A stretch of DNA of 64,000 bases from Dipteris shenzhenensis (lineage: Eukaryota; Polypodiophyta; Polypodiopsida; Gleicheniales). Of the stretch, positions 1-10,819 are shown one piece after another (within the stretch, counting starts at the first letter, position 1; every line of letters starts with the position of its first letter). Position numbers and translations under genes: made by a program. A model generated the notes under the pieces. It was not told the DNA's origin, made no database searches, and was given only the letters and a program-made list of their open reading frames with translations. Location: NCBI GenBank assembly GCA_047967505.1, contig CM106538.1. The stretch is one strand, 5' to 3'.

Positions 1-3000
1 AGGTTTGATACCTTTTTTTTTTCTTGGCTTCATACCTAAGTATTTTGGTTGAAGCTAATGAGCTAATGTTTGTTTACTTTTTGTTGTGGTATGATTATAT
101 CATAGTTTCACAATGATGTACAAAACCATGTATATATTATTGACTCCCTTATTTCTCAGACTCTGTCTCGAACGTGATACCTCCTTTTTGGATATTCTTC
201 ATTGGTTTTCCCAAATATCTTTTGAAAATGTGACGCTTCCCATTTTGGCATACAACGAAAGGTAAAGAACATCACATACTATTTTTTCCTCTTGCATGTG
301 ACATTTTTGGATTGTTGGAATTGCTCATATAGCTCACATTGAAGTCATTTGGCTTGGCACATTGAGGCCAAATGGATTTATTTGGTCAATTCATCGGATA
401 GGGTCCATGGCTCCATCAAAGAGTGAGTGTTTACTTCATGAGTTGTTACTATTGCATGTTTGTTGCAATGCACACATTGATGTTCTAGTATATGTTATAG
501 ATTGGCAAGGAAGTTGGTATGTCCCATTGAGTCAATTACATAGGAAACCTTGGAAAATGACCTAGTACTGAACAATACAAAGTAACAGTGCAAAACAATG
601 GCCATACCTGTGGTTGGAGAGTATACTACAACATCATGCTAGTCATCAACAAAGTTTTCAATTTGTCCTTACAAGTATGTAATGGATTGATTTCAATATA
701 GTGATGTTTCATATTTATTTATGATTTCTCCATTCATGATAACATATAAACTACTAATTTCCTTGTAGTATCCCCCATTGTCATTGTATACAGCTGTGGA
801 TCTAGACTTATTTAGGGTTGAGACCATTCAAAACCTACTTGTGAACATAGTGGAGGAGATTCCACTAATTGAATAGGACATTGCAGCCAGGCCTCCACTG
901 GCCAATGAATAGGACACTACTAGCCAAGCCTCCACTAGCGATATATGGACATAGTAGTCCCCCATTTTGTGCTATGTTGGGCAATTATTCTTTGTTTATA
1001 TTGTTGAACCAAGAAATCTTGGGTTATTTGTAACATTGTCTGTTGGTTTCATGAATAATTTTTCCAAGTTAGTTTCGTTAAGAAGCTAAACTTTTATATT
1101 GGTGCCAAAAGTTTGTATGCCCTAATAAAAATAAAGGTTTGACATATTCACCAGGATTTGAAACTTTTATGCAAAAAAATTTTGAGTTTCACTAGGATTT
1201 ACATTTTTTACTTCAAAATTCAAAAGAAAATATATAAAAGTATCCTACATCCTATCGATATTGTGAAACTAAAAAAAATATTGATAAAATTTCACCAAGA
1301 TTTTATATTAATATATAAGCATAGCTTTGATAAAAACATCCATGGTTGGTTTATCGTAACATCATATAAAATTTTGAAATCAAAATAGTTTTGTCTAAGT
1401 ACCTATATTTATTGAATGCTTGAAATGTATGCACATAATTTTTGGTTTTCGATATGTACTTTGTGAGATTGAAAATTAAGAAATTCCTATTGATTAGTTG
1501 TGGACAAAAGAAGACAAGTGAAATATTTTTTAGATGGTCTTAGAGGTTCTTCATTCTTTAAAAAATGCTCAAAAAATGTGGTTGTAAGTCCTATCTGAAT
1601 TCTCTTATTCACATTTCTATTTGGATCGTATTATTCATGTTGTTCAAATCATCACAATACAATCAAGGACACTCCATCGATCTTGTAACTCCCATATTGC
1701 TTTGTGATGATTCTGAGACCTATTGGGTTTTTTATATTCTTTTTTTCCAATGTGATTAGGGCTCCTCCGTCAATTCTAGAACTCATTGTGATGATTTTGA
1801 GAACTTTCGAGATTTTTTTATTCGCTTTTTTTCCAGATCATCACAATGGGATTAGGGCCCCTTGCCTATTTTGAAACTTCCTTATTGCGTTGTGATGATT
1901 TCTAGGCCTATCATGTTATACTTATTCGATTTGCCATTTAGACATGTTGCCAGGTGCTAAAATCTTTCCAAGACTGTGTCTTTGTACAATCTGTTTGTTT
2001 TCTTTGGACCTTTCAATATTTCAATTTTCAAAAGGCATGTTGTGGTAAATTGCCTCTTGGAACTCAGACTATAGGCAAAACAAGTTGCTTTCTCCTTCAA
2101 TTGCCTCCATGGGGAATTTTATGGCTCAAACAAACTGTGAGTATAAGAATACCTTCAGATGCTCCTCAAGAAATTCCAAGTCATTTGCATCCCTGTAAGG
2201 TTGTAGTATGGAGAAACAAAGTAGAAGGGCCTCACATCCTTGAACTGAGATGCAGCACCATCTGATACAGTCCCAGTGCATTTGAGATTTACACCTTGAT
2301 CCCTTAACGAGTGATGGTGCACATAAAGTAGTGCAATACAAAGAGTGTATCATGATCCTTGTCATTAGAGATATAGAAATGGGTCTCTTTATGAGTCTTG
2401 TTCTACCCTTCGATCTCAATGTGTCGATATGTTATGTGGACAAGTATGGTGATTTGGTTAGAATGCCAACACATTGATTGTATCTTTTTTTACTCCTTAA
2501 ATATATACTTTTCTACAAATTCAACTACTGAGAAGACAACATCATCGGGGGAATTTATAAAGCACTTTTTGAATTTCTCGACATGCCATCTCACCCCACA
2601 AAGTTTAGGGTAAATTTCCCAAGATGCTTCATCCATGTTTTCAACATAGTAGACACTTCCACCTCCTTGTATATCAATACTTTTCCAATTTTCTTCTTCC
2701 CCTGCTCATTCAAACCTGCATCTACATTTGTAAAAACTTAGTTTTAACCAAATGTTATGTGGTGATAGACTGCTTAGGAGGACAAATAGTCGTATTTTTG
2801 TTGCTACACCTCATGCAGTCCTTTTTTAGGCACTTCAAATCATGGAAAACCCCATGGACTAGTTTAAGACAAAGAATAGAATCCCACATGACATGGGTTA
2901 CATTAGTTTATGTGCGCTTAACTTCCCAACATTCACTTGATTGATCTTGAGGAGAACAAATAGTATAGTCACATGTGCAAGACTTTCCATGAAACCCAAA

Positions 3001-3240
3001 ATTTGAGGAGAAAATATGATTTATCGAATCTTTATAGAACATCATCTCTAGGTGATAGAGTATTGTGTTTCTTAAACATTTGCCAAGTGTCAACCAAGTA
3101 GTGATATAATGAAAAGCACCAACTATGGTAAATTGTTAATACTGTAGATCAAATTGATAGATTAGTAATTTTATTTAATACTATTGAATGGATAGCTAAT
3201 GCTAGCAATGCTAACAACTTTATAGCCATCCATGTGCTGG
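1..3240. other. AT-rich spacer, no gene recognised
   Basis: This stretch has only short open frames (about 100 codons at most) in all six frames, with no motif I recognise. Frames on the minus strand between about 2500 and 3100 show some low-quality coding-like character but many stops. I see no RNA gene, LTR or long repeat. It is probably old decayed repeat sequence. Confidence 0.6.
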
Positions 3241-3244
3241 TTTT

Positions 3245-3475
3245 GTAGCTCTGTGCTTATCGAGAAAGCATACATCTTTGATTGAGTCGACCCTATCCTT
3301 TTTTATGCTTGCTAAGAGATCAATTTTTGAGAGATCTATCTATTTCACATAAATATAAGATTCCAAATTTGCTAGTAAATCAACATTGAATAGAATATAA
3401 GGTTTAGTGATATTAAGAATACCTCACAATGCCATTGATCTTATAGATCTATATGTTGCAAAAGGTTTTTTGTTG
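3245..3475 (-). pseudogene. CACTA (En/Spm) transposase fragment, DUF4218-like
   Basis: On the minus strand this piece reads RVDSIKDVCFLDKH, which parallels RVESIEAVCLLEKH in the better preserved CACTA fragment at 48291-49090, followed in both by similar nucleotide stretches around a GIVRY block. In CACTA TNP2-type transposases this segment belongs to the DUF4218 region. The homology is seen by comparing the two places in this window; the family assignment rests on the second, clearer copy. It is short, frameshifted and non-functional, and directly precedes the TGCTAAG minisatellite. Confidence 0.45.
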
Positions 3476-3654
3476 ATAGCAACGTTAGCACGTAGCATTG
3501 CTAAGTGCTAATTGCTAGGTGCTAAGTGCTAAGTGCTAGGTGCTAAGTGGCAAGGGCACTAAGTGTTAGGTGCTAAGTGCTAAGCACTAGGTGCTAACCA
3601 CTAAGTGCTAAGTGCTGTGCTAAGTGCTAAGTGCTAGGTGCTAAGGGCTAAGGG

Positions 3655-3978
3655 TTGCTAAGTGCTAAGTATTAAGTTGCTAGCACTGCCAAGTACTAGC
3701 ATTGCTAAGTGCCATTTGCTAAGTGCCGTTTGCTAAGTGCTAATTGCTAAGCACTAGCATCGCTAAGTGCTAAATGCTATGTTCTAAGTGCTAATTCCTA
3801 GTGCTAAGTGCGGGCATTGCTAAGTGCTAAGTATTAAGTTGCTAGCACTGCCAAGTACTAGCATTGCTAAGTGCCATTTGCTAAGTGCCGTTTGCTAAGT
3901 GCTAATTGCTAAGCACTAGCATCGCTAAGTGCTAAATGCTATGTTCTAAGTGCTAATTCCTAGTGCTAAGTGCGGGCA
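3655..3978. repeat. 162-bp tandem duplication inside the minisatellite
   Basis: Two adjacent blocks, 3655-3816 and 3817-3978, are nearly identical over 162 bp, including odd landmarks (AAGTATTAAGTTGCTAGC, TGCCGTTTGC, GTGCGGGCATTG) that are not simple heptamers. The fidelity is much higher than that among the underlying heptamers, so this duplication is younger than the array. Confidence 0.9.
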
Positions 3979-4211
3979 TTGCTAAGTGCTAAGTCCTAGC
4001 ATTGCTAAGTGCTAAGTCCTAATTGCCAAGTGCTAGCTTTGTGTAGTGCTAAGTGCTAAGCAATAGTATTGCTTAGTGCTAATAAGTGTTAAGCGCTAGC
4101 TGCTAGCATTACTAAGTGCTAAGTGCTAAGTTGCTAGGAGTGCTAATTGCTAAGTTCTAAGTTGCTATAATTGCTTTGTGCTGTATGGTAAAACTACCAT
4201 AAGTGTATGTC

Positions 4212-4291
4212 CTAAGTAATAGTATAGCATTGCTATGCTTAGTGCTAAGCTCTAAGTAATAGTATAGCATTGCTATGCTTAGTGCTAAGCG
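4212..4291. repeat. 40-bp tandem duplication
   Basis: Two adjacent 40-bp copies, each containing AGTAATAGTATAGCATTGCT followed by ATGCTTAGTGCTAAGC. This is a second recent local amplification inside the minisatellite, independent of the 162-bp one. The motif TAGTATAGCAT...ATGCT forms a short palindrome in each unit. Confidence 0.85.
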
Positions 4292-4636
4292 CTGAGTTGC
4301 TAGCAATGCAATTGCTAAGTTCTATGTTGCTATAAGTGCTAAGTGCTACACTGTAAGTTCTATGTTGCTAACAATGCCAATTGCTAAGTTCTACGTTGCT
4401 ATAGTGCTATGTGCTACGTGGTAGTTGCTATAAGTGCCATGTGCTAAGTGATAGTACATCACTACTATACTTAGTGTTGCACGCTATCCATAGCATTGTT
4501 AATTGCTATGTGTGAAGTAATAGTATAGCATTGTTATACTTAGTGCTATGCGCTATCCATAGTAGGGCTAATTGATAGTGTATCACTTCTAAAGTGGATA
4601 TGTGCTACACATAGAACTAGTAATCGATAGTATAGA

Positions 4637-5010
4637 AGCTTGAGAGTGAGCACAAGGTAGAAACTGGAAGCTAGTAAGAGGGAGAGAGATAATTTGGACG
4701 AGGAAGAAGGGAGATGTGGATAGTCTGAAGACCTTGAGTATCCAAAGGATTAGGTTCCTTGTATTTTAGCCTTAATAAAGACTCTCTTGGGCTCCTTTAA
4801 ATAGAGCCAAAAGTTCCAACAAGTGAGATAAGGTACCCACTTGGCTATACAATATCCATAAACTTTTTTTAAATCCAAGACCACAAGTACAAGGGACAAG
4901 GTTGATGTGAACCTCTCCAAGAAACCCATGTGCCCATGTGTCTCATAATGTGAGAGTCATGTGACCATTTATTCATTCTTGTGAGTGTTACAACTTCATG
5001 GTTCTCAACA
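4637..5010 (-). repeat. 3' LTR of the gag-only element (outer end truncated)
   Basis: It matches 7519-7866 along its length, starting at AGCTTGAGAGTGAGCAC and ending TTCTCAACA at 5010. The expected outer TGTTAG end is replaced by minisatellite-like sequence. This copy carries an extra block around 4812-4870 that the other lacks. A purine-rich tract on the minus strand lies immediately to its right. Confidence 0.8.
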
Positions 5011-5164
5011 CCCTCCCTCAATATAACATTGGTAATTACATTGGCTACAAGGAATCATGCTTCCTAGATTACAAAGATTAAGGATTTTGTTTCTTAGGTA
5101 TGTACTGGGGGTAGGATTTTTAAAAATGTGGTCTAAAGGAAATTTTCATATGATGGTAAGGTTG

Positions 5165-6290
5165 CCACCAGATTGTTTCCTCCTTCTTGCCATTACATTC
5201 CCATTATAGGTGACCCAATTCTCCACATTTGCAACATTTCTTCCTCCTGGGATATTTGATGTAGCACCTTGCCTCAGTATGTCCCTTCTTTTTGCAAAAA
5301 AAACATTTGATGACATTGGATTTAGAGTGCATTGCTTTTGTTACTTGCCTACTGATGTAGAAGTGCCATTTGATTTGAGTCTTATCTCCTCATTGAGGAG
5401 AGAAGAAATGGCACCCTCAAGTGTGGGATTAAAAACATTTTTCAATCTCATGACTAAGGTAGCATATGACTTACCCACATCTTTAAGGAGCACAACAATT
5501 GCATCCTCTTTTGCTATTTTAGCTTTTACAGATGCTAATTGCACCATAAGTTTCTTCATATTTGAAATGAAGGAAACAAGATCCCCTTGAGTGTACTCAT
5601 GACTAGAGAATTCAATGAAACATTTTTCAATCTCATGACTAAGGTAGCATATGACTTAGCCACATCTTTGAGGAGAAAAACAATTGCATCCTCTTCTGCT
5701 ATTTTAGCTTTTACAGATGCTAATTGCTCCCTTCATATTTGAAATGAAGAAAACAAGATCCCCTTGAGTGTAAACATTTTCAATCTCATGACTAAGGTAG
5801 CAGATGACCTAGCCACATCTTTAAGGAGAACAACAATTGCATCCTCTTCTACTATTTTAGCTTTTACAGATGCTAATTGCACCATAAGTCCCTTCATATT
5901 TGAAATGAAGGAAACAAGATCCCCTTGAGTGTTCTCATGACCTGAGAATTCAATATTTAGATCAGTTTGAGAGTTTTTTCCTTTTGCACCATAGATTCCA
6001 TCCCACTTGATTTTGGCTATGGCCAACTCATTGATGTGGTGGAGAAGGCTCTTATAAATGATAAGCATAATGATGGCTTGTGCCCTTTTGTGATCTTCAC
6101 CCTCATCCGGTTTTCTTGGTTCCAACATTTTTCCTTCATTTACATATGACCATAACCCCTTAAACATCAAGAGGTATTTAATTTGGGCTTGCCATGAATG
6201 GAAACCCTCTCCATTAAAGTTTTTGATCAAAAGATTTCTTTGGCCATCGAAAGGAGGTCTTATCGGCTTATGGATTGCTCGACAATGTCT
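5165..6290 (-). pseudogene. gag: Copia-type gag remnant with two zinc knuckles
   Basis: Gag packages element RNA into cytoplasmic virus-like particles. Reading leftwards from about 6290, the frame shows FNGEGFHSWQAQIKYLL, the usual start of plant Copia gag (UBN2-like), and a central helical region. Near 5260-5300 there is a canonical knuckle CFFCKKKGHTEARC (C-x2-C-x4-H-x4-C). A second knuckle, CCKCGELGHL-stop-WEC near 5195-5240, has an in-frame TAA between the His and the last Cys. No clear ATG precedes the gag start in this frame. The middle is expanded by three tandem copies of one segment, with frameshifts between them, so no full-length product is possible. Confidence 0.75.
5441..5965 (-). 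repeat. Triplicated segment inside gag
   Basis: The block beginning TTCAATCTCATGACTAAGG occurs at 5441, 5626 and 5779 (spacings 185 and 153 bp). Each copy encodes, on the minus strand, versions of MVQLASVKAKI...EDAIVVLLKDV. The three copies remain closely similar, and the middle one is shorter. This is a tandem expansion of part of the gag reading frame. Confidence 0.85.
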
Positions 6291-7507
6291 ATCCTTTTAC
6301 AACATTAATAGTGATATTTTCCCTCTTTCTTAGTAAAAAAAGTGCCAAAAAAACCTTTGAGAAAAAATGACTAAGGAAAAACGACAGGTGGAAGCTCTTC
6401 TTCAACCTTAGCTTATCAAGGTTTTGAGAGGAAACAGAGACAACTATGTCATGCATCCGTGAAGAATTTCCACACCGTGAAGCTCAGGGGGGTAACTATG
6501 TATAAACCCTCTATATCACATGTGTTCAAGCCCTATTTGTAAAATCCCTTATCTGTAAAACTTTTCTTAATAAATTGTACCCTTTTTTTATACAAATCTA
6601 TATTTTTTTCCCAAAATTACTTTAAATAATCCATTATGTAAATTATTTTTTGTAAAATTTAAGCATTTAAAATAACCTTATGTTGAGCTCATGTGATAGG
6701 GTTACATATGATGAGTGAACCCCCCCCTCCCCCCGAGCCGCGAGGCTTATAGAAACTAGACATTGGAGGTTCCATCAAAGGGTTTGAGACCCTTCTGAAA
6801 ATAATGGAATAGACCAAATCATAAATGGAGTCTCTACCTATGGATTCCAATACATGATGATTTGGTTCATCTGTTGTTTTTCTCTTTTAGAGGTCATTTT
6901 CACTATGCTACTATGCGATGAATTTTCTCTACTCCTTTGTGCATACTTCTACTCCTTCCTGGTCACAACTGAATTAACATTGATTAGAATTGGTGCTACC
7001 CTATTCTGCTTCATTGGTGGTTGCTGGTCATCGCTCCTATTGTAGTTGGCCGTTTCTTGCTCTGTTATGATGTTGCTTCTACTTTTGGCTTGTTGTTAGT
7101 GCTATAAGTCTCTTGCTCTATGCTTATCTGTTATTACACTAGATGTGCTAGCTTGCTAATAGCCTTTCCTCCACATTGCTTTGTTACTACTCTCAACTTT
7201 GCTTCCACTACTTTGTTGATTGCACCATTTCTTCATTTTCTTTGCACTTTGCTTCAAATGAGTTTCAAAGATGCTACTTCTTGCCTTTTGGAGCAACACT
7301 TCTATGCTTGCTAATGAAATAACTTTTGTTCCTTGCCTTGCTCTTTATCTACAACAATCCTTAGAGGAGCCAAGGAAACTTAGGAGCAATCGACGACTTG
7401 GAGTAGTTAGGTTCAATGAAGCAAAAAGACCAACTGCTAAGCGAAGTGACAAAGAACTTCAGTCAGGCTACAAGATAAAAAGATGGGATAGAAGGACCTA
7501 TAGAAGT
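6291..7507 (-). other. 5' leader of the gag-only element
   Basis: This is about 1.2 kb between the PBS and gag on the minus strand. It contains only short open frames and a CCCCCCCTCCCCCC tract near 6721. I see no coding domain. Long untranslated leaders of this kind are common in the non-autonomous LTR elements of this window. Confidence 0.6.
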
Positions 7508-7518
7508 CTCTGACACCA

Positions 7519-7866
7519 TGTTAGATTTTTAGCTTGAGAGTGAGCACAAGGTGGAAATTGGAAGCTAGTAATAGAGAGACATCAGGTGGACAAGGGAGAA
7601 GGAAGATATGGACATTGTGAAGACCTTGAGTATACAAAGGATTAGGTTCCTTGCATTTCAGCCTTAAGAAAGACTCTCTTGGGCTCCTTTAAAAAGAGCC
7701 AAGAGTTCCACCAAGATCCAAGACCACAAGTATAAGGGACAAGTCTTAGACAAGTTCCATGTGAGCCTGTCCCCATGAAACCCATGTGCCCATGTGTCTC
7801 ATAATGTGAGAGCGATGTGACCATTTTCTCACTCTAGTGACTATTGCAACTTCGTGATTCTCAACA
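7519..7866 (-). repeat. 5' LTR of the gag-only element
   Basis: A 348-bp repeat with TGTTAG at 7519 and CTCAACA at 7866 (TG...CA ends). The minus-strand PBS TGGTGTCAGAG sits directly left of it at 7508-7518, so this is the 5' LTR of a minus-strand element. It cuts into Gypsy RNase H/linker sequence that starts at 7867. Confidence 0.85.
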
Positions 7867-9755
7867 ACCACCCCTTCAAATCCATGGCTTTGCAAAGCCA
7901 ACCTCTTGTATTGATCCCTTTTTAGGTACTTAGGCATCGTTTGTGAAGTCATAAAGAAAATTAATTCATCATACCATGACCATGGGGTTTTCAGATGTAC
8001 CTCCGTGTTGATTTCCTTAGTAGTTGCCATGAATACTATACTAAGCTCCACATCCAGCAACTCATCTTAAATGCTGGTTGTGGGCTCGCTAAATTCCAAA
8101 TGGGACAAATAGTCTGAAAATGCATGTTCTAATCCAGGCCTGTGTCCCACTTCAAAATTGAACTCTTGCACCAGTAGCATCCAATTTGCTAGTTGGTCAA
8201 TAAGATTTTTCTGCTTGACCAAATAAAGTAATGCGGAATGGTCCACATTTGTCCCAATTTGGAGCTATAAGGATTGGTGCTCTTGATAGTTGAACTTTGA
8301 GTTGATAGGAAAACTTATCACACTCTTTTGATGAGAAAAAGGCCTTTGGATTGACATGTGCCAACAAAGCATTCAATGGGATGGACACGTGAGAAAAGAA
8401 CCACAAGTGCCATCCATGCCATCGAATCTGGCCCAAAAGCCACAAACACTCCTTTGGGCTTGACGGTGCGGGTGCATGCATGATCACTACCATTTTGTTG
8501 GGGTCTACCACAATTCCCTTTGCACTAATGGCATGTCCCAACAACAAGAAGTGGCCACTGTGGATCATGAATGTGCATTTCATCAAATTGAGACTAAAGG
8601 AGACTTCTTCCCACCAGAAGCATGTGAAACACATCTATAGGTGTTCCAAGTGATTCATCCGCTCTCTGAACACACTAAGGCCATCAAGAAAGATCTGCAT
8701 GAACTCCATCAGGTATGTCTTGAAGATCTCTTGCATGGACCTTTGGAATGGGGATGGGAAATTTTGCAAACTGAACCACATCACGATAGTGACACATAAG
8801 CACCCCATGTGGTGATGAAAGAAATCTTGGGTTGGTCTTCTGGTGCCATCATGACCTACCCGATTTAGAAAGGAATAGACCTCATGCCTTGCAACCTCAT
8901 CCTACAACGAATTCATGTATGGAATGGGAAATGGGTATGGCACTATTGCATCATTCAACTTCCAAAAGTCTACAATTTCTTATCCTTTTGGGGACAATGA
9001 CAATTGGGCACAATTTGTTGTCCTTTTGGGCACAATGACAATTGTAGAGATCCACCCCAGAATCTCGATCGGCACTATGATCCCCACTTGAAAAAGGTGC
9101 TCCAATTCCACCTTAACCTGCCTTGCCACATGCAGATTCATTCGAGATTCATTCTATATATTTGCATTTTGGTTGCTATGGCATCCTTGTTGAGGTTGGA
9201 TGGATGTAGATAGAACTTGGGGTTGAGAGGCCCTGCATGTTGGAATAGTCCCATGCAAACTCTGCTATAAGTAACACCAATGTCCGAAATTCCTCATCTA
9301 GCATAGTGCTAATCTTGATTGGTTTGGAGCTCCCATCAGCTCCCCAAAAGACTGTGTTGTGAGGACATCCTCTTGGACACATGTCACTCGATTCATGCAT
9401 TCCTCGACCTCCCTTTCTTGCTCAAATGGATACCGCAAATCCAAATCTATGGTGATTAGATCATCCATTGACATAGGCTACCATAGTGGAGTTGCCATGC
9501 CTGCAAAAGGTTCCGGCTGCATTATGTGGAGATTGCTTTGACATCTACTGTGAATAGAGGCACAAGATTTGAATTTTCCCACAAGAACTCCTCTTCCTCA
9601 TCATCATCTAGATTTGCCCACAAGAACTCCTCTTTCTCATCATTTTTTAGATTTTCTCGCTCTTTCTCATCATCGAGGCCACGTTTGCCATGTTGACCAT
9701 CTCTACCAACCCTAATCATACTGTTCCTTCAACCACACACCTCGCTCCATTTGGA
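7867..9755 (-). pseudogene. pol: Gypsy pol: reverse transcriptase and RNase H remnant
   Basis: RT copies element RNA into DNA and RNase H degrades the RNA strand. Reading leftwards: the protease-RT linker with FAWDYSNMQGLS near 9270, RT entry RMNLHVARQVKVELEHLF near 9100-9150, VPIEILGW then IVIVPK near 9040, VDFWKLNDAIVPYPF near 8945, APEDQPKISFITTWG near 8840, and the catalytic YxDD region decayed to IFLDGLSVF near 8690. KCTF...GHAISAKGIVVDP follows near 8560 and the RNase H end FNFEVGHRPGLEH near 8140. Several stops and frameshifts separate these blocks. It joins the protease at 16041 once the Copia insertion is ignored. Confidence 0.85.
9751..9755. repeat. Target site duplication TTGGA (left)
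   Basis: TTGGA directly precedes the left LTR (TGACAAAATATG at 9756) and recurs at 16036-16040 directly after the right LTR. A 5-bp duplication is the usual Copia length and confirms a single insertion event into Gypsy pol. Confidence 0.95.
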
Positions 9756-10008
9756 TGACAAAATATGAAGAGGGGAGAGAAGAGTGGAGATGAGGAGAGA
9801 GGGTACAGCTAGAGAGCACACTACAAATGACTAACTGTACACTAGATTTAGTTGAAAAAATAGAATGTATACAAGCCCATTTAGGGTTAGGGCTAGGGAT
9901 CTAACTCTTTCCTTTATAGCACTCTATAAGGTTAGTGCTATGCACATATGATCACGTGATGGTGCTATGCACACATGATCACATGATGTTGAGCTTGAAC
10001 TCTCAACA
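9756..10008 (-). repeat. 3' LTR of Copia A
   Basis: A 253-bp LTR with TGACAAAATATGAAG at the left end and CTCTCAACA at 10008. On the minus strand it contains TATAAAG (9912-9918) downstream of two direct repeats of a GATCA...GCATAGCAC unit, and a telomere-like TTTAGGGTTAGGG on the plus strand (9880-9892). A minus-strand polypurine tract lies directly right of it. Confidence 0.95.
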
Positions 10009-10146
10009 CCTTCCCTCAAGATCAACATCATGAAGTAGGCCTTCCCTCAAGATGATGATTCTGGGAATCGAAGAAGGATTGAGCATTACATTCCATCACA
10101 CCACTTTAATGGGAATGTACTTCCTCTGCGTTAAACTAAGAGCTAG

Positions 10147-10819
10147 TCAGTGTTTCTTGAATAGCTCTTTATCGAATGGTTTGGTAAAGATGTCTGCAAC
10201 ATTCTCTTTGCTATCACAATGTTGCAGTGTGATGTCACCAAGTAACACTCTTTCTCTGATGAAGTGCTCTCTCACATCAATGTGCTTTGTCTTGTAGTAA
10301 TATACTGGATTCTTGGCCAATGCTTGAGCCGATTGATTATCACTGTATATTGTTGGCTTTGACTCATCAAAGTAATCTATTTTTGACAATAGTCTTCTGA
10401 GCCATATAGCCTCACATGCACCTGTAGTGAGTGCTCTATATTTTGCTTCAGTCGAAGACAAAGAAACATTTGGATGTTTGTTTGACAACCATGATATAGC
10501 ACCTTGACCAAGGAAAAATGCATATCCCTGTGTCGCGATCTCCTAGTCTCATGATCTCTGGCATAGTCACTGTCACAGTATCCCATGCAACCGTGGATGA
10601 CTTCCTCTGTATTCTATCCCAAACTGTCTTGTACCTCTGATGTATCTCAAGACTCTTTTGGCTGCATTCCAGTGAGACTGTTTTGGATTTGTTTACTAGT
10701 GAGCTTACTGCATAACAAATATCTGGCCGTGTGATTGTCAGATATATAAGAGATCTGATGAGTTGCCTGTAGTATCTGTCATTGATTGTAGGCTTTTCTA
10801 AATCTTTAGTAAGTTTCAA
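10147..10819 (-). pseudogene. pol: Copia A RNase H and RT C-terminus
   Basis: From about 10819 leftwards the frame has LIYLTITRPDICYAVS (RT thumb/connection), then a frameshifted RNase H. NVSLSSTEAKYRALTTGACE, the core with SDNQSAQALAKNP, then YYYKTKHIDVREHFI and ENVADIFTKPF are all present between 10488 and 10150, matching the usual C-terminal end of plant Copia pol. The first RNase H aspartate region (YSDSDWAG-type) survives as GYCDSDYARDHETR near 10586 in another frame. At least two frameshifts inactivate it. Confidence 0.9.

Larger units (their letters stand above)
3476..4636. repeat. Degenerate TGCTAAG minisatellite, about 1.1 kb
   Basis: The sequence is built almost entirely from variants of the heptamer TGCTAAG (GCTAAGTGCTAAGTGCTAGG and similar), with spacing and base changes increasing toward 4.6 kb, where units become motifs such as ATAGTATAGCATTGCTATGC. 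It is best read as a short-unit array that has been locally re-amplified (see the nested duplications). No open frame or flanking transposon signature explains it. It ends at the truncated LTR that starts near 4637. Confidence 0.9.
4637..7866 (-). mobile_element. Non-autonomous LTR element with gag only (TR-GAG-like)
   Basis: Two direct repeats (4637-5010 and 7519-7866) bracket about 2.5 kb. On the minus strand the order is 5' LTR, PBS (TGGTGTCAGAG at 7508-7518), a leader of about 1.2 kb, a Copia-type gag with zinc knuckles, a polypurine tract (TTGAGGGAGGG just right of 5010) and the 3' LTR. No protease, integrase, RT or RNase H lies between gag and the polypurine tract. This matches the layout described for plant TR-GAG elements, which would depend on an autonomous partner. 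The left LTR lacks its outer dozen bases, so no target duplication can be read. The right end abuts Gypsy pol at 7867, suggesting insertion into that element. Confidence 0.75.

Noticed and set aside
3476-4636. Possible CRISPR-like regular repeat array
   Set aside because: Units are 7-bp variants with no unique spacers, and the context is a plant nuclear genome. It is a minisatellite.
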